From contig BSDZ01000013.1 of assembly GCA_030268105.1 (NCBI GenBank), forward strand, positions 4,554,501 through 4,618,500: a stretch of 64,000 nt of DNA. The letters are read 5' to 3'. Below the pieces are notes generated by a model, which did no database searches, had not been told where the DNA came from, and worked only from the letters and a program-made list of their open reading frames with translations. The DNA is from Volvox africanus. Taxonomy: Eukaryota > Chlorophyta > Chlorophyceae > Chlamydomonadales > Volvocaceae. Made by a program: the position numbers and the translations under genes. Of the stretch, positions 23,270-33,800 are shown piece by piece; within the stretch, counting starts at the first letter, position 1, and every line of letters begins with the position of its first letter.

Positions 23270-26200
23270 CGCTGCCGCCCATCGGCCCAAGGTTAGCGCT
23301 GCCGCTCGTCCGGCCAAGGGTAGCGCTGCCGCCCGTCGGGCCAAGGTTAGCCCTGCCGCAGGTGGGGCCAAGGTTAGAGCTGCCGCCCGTTGGGCCAAGG
23401 TAAGCGCTGCCGCCTGTCGGGCCTAGGTTAGCGCTGCCACCCGTCGGGCCAAGGTTAGCGCTGCCGCCCGTCAGCCCAAGGTTAGCACTGCCGCCCGTCC
23501 GGCAAAGGTTAGCGCTGCCGCCGGTCGGGCCAAGGTTACCGCTGCCGCCCGTCCGGCCAAGGTTAGCGCTGCCCCCCGTCGGCCCAAGGTAAGCGCTGCC
23601 GCCCGTCCGGCCAAGGTTAGCGCTGCCTCCCGTTGGGCCAAGGTTAGCGCTGCCGCCCGTCCGGCCAAGGTTAGCGCTGCCGCCCGTCGGGCCAAGGTTA
23701 GCGCTGCCGCCCGTCGGCCCAAGGTTAAAGCTGCCGCCCGTCTGGCCAAGGTTAGCGCTGCCGCCCGTCGGCCCAAGGTTAGCGCTGCCACCCGTCCGGC
23801 CAAGGTTAGCTCTGCCGCCCGTCGGCCCAAGGTTACCGCTGCCGCCCGTCCGGCCAAGGTAAGCGCTGCCGCCCGTCGGCCCAAGGTTAGCGCTGCCGCC
23901 CGTCCGGCCAAGGTTAGCGCTGCTGCCCGTCCTGCCAAGGTTAGGGCTGCCGCCCGTCGGCCCAAGGTTAGCGCTGCCGCCCATCGGCCCAAGGTTAGCA
24001 CTGCCGTCCGTCCAGCCAAGGTTAGCGCTGCCGCCTGTCGGCCCAAGATTAGCGCTGCCGCCCGTCGGGCCAAGGTTAGCGCTGCCGCCCGTCAGCCCAA
24101 GGTTAGCGCTGCGGCCCGTCGGGCCAAGGTTAGAGCTGCCGGCCGTCGGCCCAAGGTAAGCGCTGCCACCCGTCAGCCCAAGGTTAGCGCTGCCGCCCGT
24201 CCGGCCAAGGTTAGCTTCCGCCCGTCGGGCCAAGGTTAGCGCTGCCGCCCGTCCGGCCCAAGGTTAGCGCTGCCGCCCGTCGGCCCAAGGTTAGCGCTGC
24301 CGCCCGTCCGGCCAAGGTTAGCTTCCGCCCGTCGGGCCAAGGTTAGCGCTGCCGCCCGTCCGGCCCAAGGTTAGCGCTGCCGCCCGTCGGCCCAAGGTTA
24401 GCGCTGCCGCCCGTCCGGCCAAAGGTAGCGCTGCCGCCCGTCGGGCCAAGGTTAGCCCTGCCGCAGGTGGGGCCAAGGTTAGAGCTGCCGCCCGTTGGGC
24501 CAAGGTTAGCGCTGCCGCCTGTCGGGCCTAGGTTAGCGCTGCCACCCGTCGGGCCAAGGTTAGCGCTGCCGCCCGTCAGCCCAAGGTTAGCACTGCCGCC
24601 CGTCCGGCCAAGGTTAGCGCTGCCGCCCGTCCGGCCCAAGGTTAGCGCTGCCGCCCGTCGGCCCAAGGTTAGCACTGCCGCCCGTCCGGCCAAAGGTAGC
24701 GCTGCCGCCCGTCGGGCCAAGGTTAGCCCTGCCGCAGGTGGGGCCAAGGTTAGAGCTGCCGCCCGTTGGGCCAAGGTTAGCGCTGCCGCCTGTCGGGCCT
24801 AGGTTAGCGCTGCCACCCGTCGGGCCAAGGTTAGCGCTGCCGCCCGTCAGCCCAAGGTTAGCACTGCCGCCCGTCCGGCCAAGGTTAGCGCTGCCGCGCA
24901 TCGGCCCAAGGTTAGAGCTGCCGCCCGTCCGGCCAAGGTTAGCGCTGCCACCCGTCGGCCCAAGGTTAGCGCTGCCGCCCGTCCGGCCAAGGTTAGCGCT
25001 GCCTCCCGTTGGGCCAAGGTTAGCGCTGCCGCCCGTCCGGCCAAGGTTAGCGCTGCCGCCCGTCTGGCCAAGGTTAGCGCTGCCGCCCGTCGGCCCAAGG
25101 TAAGCGCTGCCGCCCGTCGGCCCAAGGTTAGATCTGCCGCCCGTCGGCCCATGGTTAGCGCTGCCGCCCGTCGGGCCAAGGTTAGAGCTGCCGCCCGTCG
25201 GGCCAAGGTTAGAGCTGCCGCCCGTCCGGCCAAGGTTAGCGCTGCCGCCCGTCGGGCCAAGGTTAGCGCTGCCGCCCGTCGGCCCAAGGTTAGCGCTGCC
25301 GCCCATTGAGCCAAGGTTAGCGCTGCCGCCCGTCGGCCCAAGGTTAGCGCTGCCGCCCGTCGGCCCAAGGTTAGCACTCCCGCCCGTCGGCCCACGGTTA
25401 GCATGGCAGCCCGTCGGCCCAACGTTAGCTCTGCCGCCCGTCCGGCCGAGGTTAGCGCTACCACCCGTCGGCCCAAGGTTAGCGCTGCCGCTCGTCGGCC
25501 CAAGGTTAGCACTGCCGCCCGTCGGGCCAAGGTTAGCGCTGCAGCCCGTCGGTCCAAGGTTAGCGCTGCTGCCCGTCCGGCCAAGGTTAGCGCTGCCGCC
25601 TGTCGGCCCAAGGTTAGCGCTGCCGCCCGTCGGGCCAAGGTTAGCGCTGCCGCCCGTCAGCCCAAGGTTAGCGCTGCGGCCCGTCGGGCCAAGGTTAGAG
25701 CTGCCGGCCGTCGGCCCAAGGTAAGTGCTGCCACCCGTCAGCCCAAGGTTAGCGCTGCCGCCCGTCCGGCCAAGGTTAGCTTCCGCCCGTCGGGCCAAGG
25801 TTAGCGCTGCCGCCCGTCCGGCCCAAGGTTAGCGCTGCCGCCCGTCGGCCCAAGGTTAGCGCTGCCGCCCGTCCGGCCAAGGGTAGCGCTGCCGCCCGTC
25901 GGGCCAAGGTTAGCCCTGCCGCAGGTGGGGCCAAGGTTAGAGCTGCCGCCCGTTGGGCCAAGGTTAGCGCTGCCGCCTGTCGGGCCTAGGTTAGCGCTGC
26001 CACCCGTTGGGCCAAGGTTAGCGCTGCCGCCCGTCAGCCCAAGGTTAGCACTGCCGCCCGTCCGGCCAAGGTAAGCGTTGCCGCACATCGGCCCAAGGTT
26101 ACCGCTGCCGCCCGTCCGGCCAAGGTTAGGGCTGCCGCCCGTCGGCCCAAGGTAAGCGCTGCCGCCCGTCCGGCCAAGGTTAGCGCTGCCTCCCGTTGGG

Positions 26201-28109
26201 CCAAGGTTAGCGCTGCCGCCCGTCCGGCCAAGGTTAGCGCTGCCGCCCGTCGGGCCAAGGTTAGCGCTGCCGCCCGTCCGGCCAAGGTTAGCGCTGCCGT
26301 CCGTCGGGCCAAGGTTAGCGCTGCCGCCCGTCCGGCCAAGGTTAGTGCTGCCACCCGTCGGCCCAAGGTAAGCACTGCCGCCCGTCCGGCCAAGGTTAGC
26401 GCTGCTGCCCGTCCTGCCAAGGTTAGGGCTGCCGCCCGTCGGCCCAAGGTTAGCGCTGCCGCCCATCGGCCCAAGGTTAGCACTGCCGTCCGTCCAGCCA
26501 AGGTTAGTGCTGCCGCCCGTCGGCCCAAGGTTAGCGCTGCCGCCCGTCCGGCCAAGGTTAGCGCTGCCGCCTGTCGGCCCAAGGTTAGCGCTGCCGCCCG
26601 TCGGGCCAAGGTTAGCACTGCCGCCCGTCAGCCCAAGGTTAGCGCTGCGGCCCGTCGGGCCAAGGTTAGAGCTGCCGGCCGTCGGCCCAAGGTAAGCGCT
26701 GCCACCCGTCAGCCCAAGGTTAGCGCTGCCGCCCGTCCGGCCAAGGTTAGCTTCCGCCCGTCGGGCCAAGGTTAGCGCTGCCGCCCGTCCGGCCCAAGGT
26801 TAGCGCTGCCGCCCGTCGGCCCAAGGTTAGCGCTGCCGCCCGTCCGGCCAAGGTTAGCTTCCGCCCGTCGGGCCAAGGTTAGCGCTGCCGCCCGTCCGGC
26901 CCAAGGTTAGCGCTGCCGCCCGTCGGCCCAAGGTTAGCGCTGCCGCCCGTCCGGCCAAGGGTAGCGCTGCCGCCCGTCGGGCCAAGGTTAGCCCTGCCGC
27001 AGGTGGGGCCAAGGTTAGAGCTGCCGCCCGTTGGGCCAAGGTTAGCGCTGCCGCCTGTCGGGCCTAGGTTAGCGCTGCCACCCGTCGGGCCAAGGTTAGC
27101 GCTGCCGCCCGTCAGCCCAAGGTTAGCACTGCCGCCCGTCCGGCCAAGGTTAGCGCTGCCGCGCATCGGCCCAAGGTAAGAGCTGCCGCCCGTCCGGCCA
27201 AGGTTAGCGCTGCCGCCCGTCGGCCCAAGGTTAGCGCTGCCGCCCGTCCGGCCAAGGTTAGCGCTGCCTCCCGTTGGGCCAAGGTTAGCGCTGCCGCCCG
27301 TCCGGCCAAGGTTAGCGCTGCCGCCCGTCTGGCCAAGGTTAGCGCTGCCGCCCGTCGGCCCAAGGTTAGCGCTGCCGCCCGTCGGCCCAAGGTTAGCGCT
27401 GCCGCCCGTCGGCCCATGGTTAGCGCTGCCGCCCGTCGGGCCAAGGTTAGAGCTGCCGCCCGTCGGGCCAAGGTTAGCGCTGCCGCCCGTCCGGCCAAGG
27501 TTAGCGCTGCCGCCCGTCGGGCCAAGGTTAGCGCTGCCGCCCGTCCGGCCAAGGTTAGCGCTGCCACCCGTCGGCCCAAAGTAAGCACTGCCGCCCGTCC
27601 GGCCAAGGGTAGCGCTGCCGCCCGTCCGGCCAAGGTTAGCACTGCCGCCCGTCGGCCCAACGTTAGCGCTGCAACCCGTCGGCCCAAGGTTAGCGCTGCG
27701 GCCCCCGTCGGCCCAAGGTTAGCGCTGCCGCCCGTCGGGCCAAGGTTAGCGCTGCCGCCCGTCGGCCCAAGGTTAGCGCTGCCGCCCATTGAGCCAAGGT
27801 TAGCGCTGCCGTCCGTCCGGCCAAGGTTAGCGTTGCCGCCCGTCGGCCCAAGGTTAGCGCTGCCGCCCGTCCGGCCAAGGTTAGCGCTGCCGCCCGTCCG
27901 GCCAAGGTTAGCGCTACCGCCCTTCAGGCCAAGCTTAGTGCTACCACCCGTCGGCCCAAGGTTAGTGCTGCCGCCCGTCCGGTTAAGGTTAGCGCTGCCG
28001 CCCGTCGGCCCAAGGTTAGCGCTGCCGCTCGTCGGCCCAAGGTTAGCACTGCCGCCCGTCGGGCCAAGGTTAGCGCTGCAGCCCGTCCGGCCAAGGTTAG
28101 CACTGCCGC

Positions 28110-30888
28110 CCGTCGGCCCAAGGTTAGCGCTGCCGCCCGTCCGGCCAAGGTTAGCGCTGCCTCCCGTCCGGCAAAGGTTAGCGCTGCCGCCCGTCGGCCC
28201 AAGGTTAGCGCTGCCGCCCGTCCGGCCAAGGTTAGCGCTGCCTCCCGTTGGGCCAAGGTTAGCGCTGCCGCCCGTCCGGCCAAGGTTAGCGCTGCCGCCC
28301 GTCGGGCCAAGGTTAGCGCTGCCGCCCGTCGGCCCAAGGTTAGCGCTGCCGCCCGTCTGGCCAAGGTTAGCGCTGCCGCCCGTTGGCCCAAGGTAAGCGC
28401 TGCGCCCGTCGGCCCAAGGTTAGCGCTGCCGCCCGTCGGCCCATGGTTAGCGCTGCCGCCCGTCGGGCCAAGGTTAGCGCTGCCGCCCGTCCGGCCAAGG
28501 TTAGCGCTGCCGCCCGTCGGGCCAAGGTTAGCGCTGCCGCCCGTCCGGCCAAGGGTAGCGCTGCCGCCCGTCCGGCCAAGGTTAGCACTGCCGCCCGTCG
28601 GCCCAACGTTAGCACTGCCACCCGTCGGCCCAAGGTTAGCGCTGCGGCCCCCGTCGGCCCAAGGTTAGCGCTGCCGCCCGTCCGGCCAAGGTTAGCGCTG
28701 CCGCCCGTCGGCCCAAGGTTAGCGCTGCCGCCCATTGAGCCAAGGTTAGCGCTGCCGCCCGTCCGGCCAAGGTTAGCGCTGCCGCCCGTCGGGCCAAGGT
28801 TAGCGCTGCCGCCCGTCGGCCGAAGGTTAGCGCTGCCGCCCGTCCGGCCAAGGTTAGCGCTGCCGCCCGTCTGCCCAAGGTTAGCACTGCCGCCCATTGA
28901 GCCAAGGTTAGCGCTGCCGCCCGTCCGGCCAAGGTAAGCGCTACCGCCCTTCAGGCCAAGCTTAGTGCTACCACCCGTCGGCCCAAGGTTTGTGCTGCCG
29001 CCCGTCTGGTTAAGGTTAGAGCTGCCGCCCGTCAGCCCAAGGTTAGCGCTGCCCCCCGTCGGCCCAAGGTTAGTGCTGCCGCCCATTGGGCCAAGGTTAG
29101 TGCTGCCGCCCGTCGGGCTAAGGTTAGCGCTGCCGCCCGTCGGCCCAAGGTTAGCACTGCCGCCCGTCGGCCCAAGGTTAGCACTGCCGCCCGTCGGGCC
29201 AAGGTTAGCGCTGCAGCCCGTCGGTCCAAGGTTAGCGCTGCCGCCCGTCCGGCCAAGGTTAGCGCTGCCGCCCGTCGGCCCAAGGTTAGCGCTGCCGCCC
29301 GTCGGGCCAAGGTTAGTGCTGCCGCCCGTCGGGACAAGGTTAGCGCTGCCGCCCGTCCGGCCAAGGTTAGAGCTGCCGCCCGTCGGCCCAAGGTTAGCGC
29401 TGCCACCCGTCGGCCCAAGGTTAGCGCTGCCGCCCGTCGGCCCAAGGTTAGCGCTGCCGCCCGTCCGGCCAAGGTTAGCACTGCCGCCCGTCGGCCCAAG
29501 GTTAGCGCTGCCGCCCATCGGCCCAAGGTTAGCATGGCAGCCCGTCGGCCCAACGTTAGCTCTGCCGCCCGTCCGGCCGAGGTTAGCGCTGCCACCCGTC
29601 GGGCCAAAATTAGAGCTGCCTCCCGTCGGCCCAAGGTTAGCGCTGCCGCCCGTCGGGCCAAGGTTTGCGCTGCCGCCCTTCCGGCCAAGGATAGCTCTGC
29701 CGCCCGTTGGGCCAAGGTTAGCGCTGCCGCCCGTCCGGCCAAGGTTAGCGCTGCCGCCCGTCCGGCCAAGGTTAGGGCTGCCGCCCGTCCGGCCAAGGTT
29801 AGCGCTGCCGCCCGTCAGCCCAAGGTTAGCGCTGCCGCCCGTTGGCCCAAGGTTAGCGCTGCCACCCGTCCGGCCAAGGTTAGCGCTGCCGCCCATCCGG
29901 CCAAGGTTAGCGCTGCCGCCCGTCCGGCCAAGGTTAGCGCTGCCGCCCGTCGGGCCAAGGTTAGCGCTGCCGCCCGTCGGCCCAAGGTTAGCGCTGCCGC
30001 CCGTCGGGCCAAGGTTAGCGCTGCCGCCCGTCGGCCCAAGGTTAGCGCTGCCGCCCGTCGGCCCAAGGTTAGCGCTGCCGCCCGTCCGGCCAAGGTTAGC
30101 ACTGCCGCCCGTCGGCCCAAGGTTAGCGCTGCCGCCCATCGGCCCAAGGTTAGCGCTGCCGTCCGTCCGGCCAAGGTTAGCGCTGCCGCCCGTCGGCCCA
30201 AGGTTAGCGCTGCCGCCCGTCCGGCCAAGGTTAGCGCTGCCGCGCATCGGCCCAAGGTTAGCGCTACCGCCCGTCCGGCCAAGGTTAGCGCTGCCGCCCG
30301 TCGGGCCAAGGTTAGCGCTGCCGCCCGTCCGGCCAAAGTTAGCGCTGCCACCCGTCGGCCCAAGGTAAGCGATGCCGCCCGTCCGGCCAAGGGTAGCGCT
30401 GCCGCCCGTCCGGCCAAGGTTAGCACTGCCGCCCGTCGGCCCAACGTTAGCGCTGCCACCCGTCGGCCCAAGGTTAGCGCTGCCGCCCCCGTCGGCCCAA
30501 GGTTAGCGCTGCCGCCCGTCCGGCCAAGGTTAGCGCTGCCGCCCGTCGGCCCAAGGTTAGCGCTGCCGCCCATTGAGCCAAGGTTAGCGCTGCCGTCCGT
30601 CCGGCCAAGGTTAGCGCTGCCGCCCGTCGGCCCAAGGTTAGCGCTGCCGCCCGTCCGGCCAAGGTTAGCGCTGCAGCCCGTCCGGCCAAGGTTAGCGCTA
30701 CCGCCCTTCAGGCCAAGCTTAGTGCTACCACCCGTCGGCCCAAGGTTAGAGCTGCCGCCCGTCCGGTTAAGGTTAGAGCTGCAGCCCGTCGGCCCAAGGT
30801 TAGCGCTGCCGCCCGTCGGCCCAAGGTTAGTGCTGCCGCCCGTTGGGCCAAGGTTAGTGCTGCCGCCCGTCGGGCTAAGGTTAGCGCT
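28110..30888. repeat. 2.8-kb array duplication, copy 1 (partner 41594-44344)
   Basis: This block shares with 41594-44344 a 26-bp unit (GCTGCGCCCGTCGG at 28401 and 41885), a GCGGCCCCC unit and the HindIII-type unit. The offset starts at 13,484 and falls to 13,457 and 13,456 bp because the second copy lost one 27-bp unit and one base. It ends where GCTGTCGCCCG (30889) faces GCTGCCGCCCG (44345). Confidence 0.75.
28958..28963. other. HindIII-type marker unit (AAGCTT), 21 copies in the array
   Basis: A rare unit reading CAGGCCAAGCTTAGTGCTAC creates AAGCTT. Starts are 8140, 11867, 27931, 28958, 30715, 32283, 33851, 35419, 37662, 38714, 40956, 42415, 44171, 44873, 46629, 48601, 50196, 51764, 53278, 55521 and 57547. 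It is preceded by a TACCGCCCTTCAGG or TACCACCCTTCAGG unit in most domain B copies (the 44873 copy differs). It gives a ready landmark for ordering the higher-order blocks. A decayed copy (GAGCTTATTGCTACCACCC) forms the last units before the array ends at about 58,760. Confidence 0.9.
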
Positions 30889-33800
30889 GTCGCCCGTCCG
30901 GCCAAGGTTAGAGCTGCCGCCCGTCGGCCCAAGGTTAGCGCTGCCGCCCGTCGGGCCAAGGTTAGTGCTGCCACCCATCGGGCAAAGGTTAGCGCTGCCG
31001 CCCGTCCGGCCAAGGTTAGAGCTGCCGCCCGTCGGCCCAAGGTTAGCGCTGCCGCCCGTCGGCCCAAGGTTAGCACTGCCGCCCGTCGGCCCAAGGTTAG
31101 CATGGCAGCCCGTCGGCCCAACGTTAGCTATGCCGCCCGTCCGGCCGAGGTTAGCGCTGCCACCCGTCGGGCCAAAATTAGAGCTGCCTTCCGTCGGCCC
31201 AAGGTTAGCGCTGCCGCCCGTCGGGCCAAGGTTTGCGCTGCCGCCCGTCCGGCCAAGGATAGCTCTGCCGCCCGTTGGGCCAAGGTTAGCGCTGCCGCCC
31301 GACCGGCCAAGGTTAGCGCTGCCGCCCGTCCGGCCAAGGTTAGGGCTGCCGCCCGTCCGGCCAAGGTTAGCGCTGCCGCCCGTCAGCCCAAGGTTAGCGC
31401 TGCCGCCCGTCGGCCCAAGGTTAGCGCTGCCACCCGTCCGGCCAAGGTTAGCGCTGCCGCCCATCCGGCCAAGGTTAGCGCTGCCGCCCGTCCGGCCAAG
31501 GTTAGCGCTGCCGCCCGTCGGGCCAAGGTTAGCGCTGCCGCCCGTCGGCCCAAGGTTAGCGCTGCCGCCCGTCGGGCCAAGGTTAGCGCTGCCGCCCGTC
31601 GGCCCAAGGTTAGCGCTGCCGCCCGTCGGCCCAAGGTTAGCACTGCCGCCCGTCCGGCCAAGGTTAGCACTGCCGCCCGTCGGCCCAAGGTTAGCGCTGC
31701 CGCCCATCGGCCCAAGGTTAGCGCTGCCGTCCGTCCGGCCAAGGTTAGCGCTGCCGCCCGTCGGCCCAAGGTTAGCGCTGCCGCCCGTCCGGCCAAGGTT
31801 AGCGCTGCCGCGCATCGGCCCAAGGTTAGCGCTACCGCCCGTCCGGCCAAGGTTAGCGCTGCCGCCCGTCGGGCCAAGGTTAGCGCTGCCGCCCGTCCGG
31901 CCAAAGTTAGCGCTGCCACCCGTCGGCCCAAGGTAAGCGATGCCGCCCGTCCGGCCAAGGGTAGCGCTGCCGCCCGTCCGGCCAAGGTTAGCACTGCCGC
32001 CCGTCGGCCCAACGTTAGCGCTGCCACCCGTCGGCCCAAGGTTAGCGCTGCCGCCCCCGTCGGCCCAAGGTTAGCGCTGCCGCCCGTCCGGCCAAGGTTA
32101 GCGCTGCCGCCCGTCGGCCCAAGGTTAGCGCTGCCGCCCATTGAGCCAAGGTTAGCGCTGCCGTCCGTCCGGCCAAGGTTAGCGCTGCCGCCCGTCGGCC
32201 AAAGGTTAGCGCTGCCGCCCGTCCGGCCAAGGTTAGCGCTGCAGCCCGTCCGGCCAAGGTTAGCGCTACCGCCCTTCAGGCCAAGCTTAGTGCTACCACC
32301 CGTCGGCCCAAGGTTAGAGCTGCCGCCCGTCCGGTTAAGGTTAGAGCTGCAGCCCGTCGGCCCAAGGTTAGCGCTGCCGCCCGTCGGCCCAAGGTTAGTG
32401 CTGCCGCCCGTTGGGCCAAGGTTAGTGCTGCCGCCCGTCGGGCTAAGGTTAGCGCTGTCGCCCGTCCGGCCAAGGTTAGAGCTGCCGCCCGTCGGCCCAA
32501 GGTTAGCGCTGCCGCCCGTCGGGCCAAGGTTAGTGCTGCCACCCATCGGGCAAAGGTTAGCGCTGCCGCCCGTCCGGCCAAGGTTAGAGCTGCCGCCCGT
32601 CGGCCCAAGGTTAGCGCTGCCGCCCGTCGGCCCAAGGTTAGCACTGCCGCCCGTCGGCCCAAGGTTAGCATGGCAGCCCGTCGGCCCAACGTTAGCTATG
32701 CCGCCCGTCCGGCCGAGGTTAGCGCTGCCACCCGTCGGGCCAAAATTAGAGCTGCCTTCCGTCGGCCCAAGGTTAGCGCTGCCGCCCGTCGGGCCAAGGT
32801 TTGCGCTGCCGCCCGTCCGGCCAAGGATAGCTCTGCCGCCCGTTGGGCCAAGGTTAGCGCTGCCGCCCGACCGGCCAAGGTTAGCGCTGCCGCCTGTCCG
32901 GCCAAGGTTAGGGCTGCCGCCCGTCCGGCCAAGGTTAGCGCTGCCGCCCGTCAGCCCAAGGTTAGCGCTGCCGCCCGTCGGCCCAAGGTTAGCGCTGCCA
33001 CCCGTCCGGCCAAGGTTAGCGCTGCCGCCCATCCGGCCAAGGTTAGCGCTGCCGCCCGTCCGGCCAAGGTTAGCGCTGCCGCCCGTCGGGCCAAGGTTAG
33101 CGCTGCCGCCCGTCGGCCCAAGGTTAGCGCTGCCGCCCGTCGGGCCAAGGTTAGCGCTGCCGCCCGTCGGCCCAAGGTTAGCGCTGCCGCCCGTCGGCCC
33201 AAGGTTAGCACTGCCGCCCGTCCGGCCAAGGTTAGCACTGCCGCCCGTCGGCCCAAGGTTAGCGCTGCCGCCCATCGGCCCAAGGTTAGCGCTGCCGTCC
33301 GTCCGGCCAAGGTTAGCGCTGCCGCCCGTCGGCCCAAGGTTAGCGCTGCCGCCCATTGAGCCAAGGTTAGCGCTGCCTTCCGTCGGCCCAAGGTTTGCGC
33401 TACCGCCCGTCCGGCCAAGGTTAGCGCTGCCGCCCGTCGGGCCAAGGTTAGCGCTGCCGCCCGTCCGGCCAAAGTTAGCGCTGCCACCCGTCGGCCCAAG
33501 GTAAGCGCTGCCGCCCGTCCGGCCAAGGGTAGCGCTGCCGCCCGTCCGGCCAAGGTTAGCACTGCCGCCCGTCGGCCCAACGTTAGCGCTGCCACCCGTC
33601 GGCCCAAGGTTAGCGCTGCCGCCCCCGTCGGCCCAAGGTAAGCGCTGCCGCCCGTCCGGCCAAGGTTAGCGCTGCCGCCCGTTGGCCCAAGGTTAGCGCT
33701 GCCGCCCATTGAGCCAAGGTTAGCGCTGCCGTCCGTCCGGCCAAGGTTAGCGCTGCCGCCCGTCGGCCCAAGGTTAGCGCTGCCGCCCGTCCGGCCAAGG

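Larger units (their letters stand above)
1..27900. repeat. Higher-order repeat domain A of the minisatellite
   Basis: This left part of the array is recognised by the 25-bp plus 28-bp unit pair and by 28-bp units containing GCCGCATGTCCGGCCC (near 1189, 3538, 17091, 18630, 19926 and 22382). Homologous blocks of about 0.9 to 2.5 kb recur in it, so it is a mosaic of unequal-exchange products rather than one regular repeat. Segments resembling domain B are embedded at about 7.8-8.6 kb and 11.5-12.3 kb, where the HindIII-type unit appears. The boundary with domain B is approximate; the last 25-bp marker is at 26853 and the regular series of HindIII-type units starts at 27931. Confidence 0.8.

Noticed and set aside
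29534..31936. 800-codon plus-strand frame and many similar array frames as genes
   Set aside because: They arise from the 27-bp period, occur on both strands in overlapping frames, begin at chance ATG variants and are broken by length-variant units. No codon-level constraint is visible.
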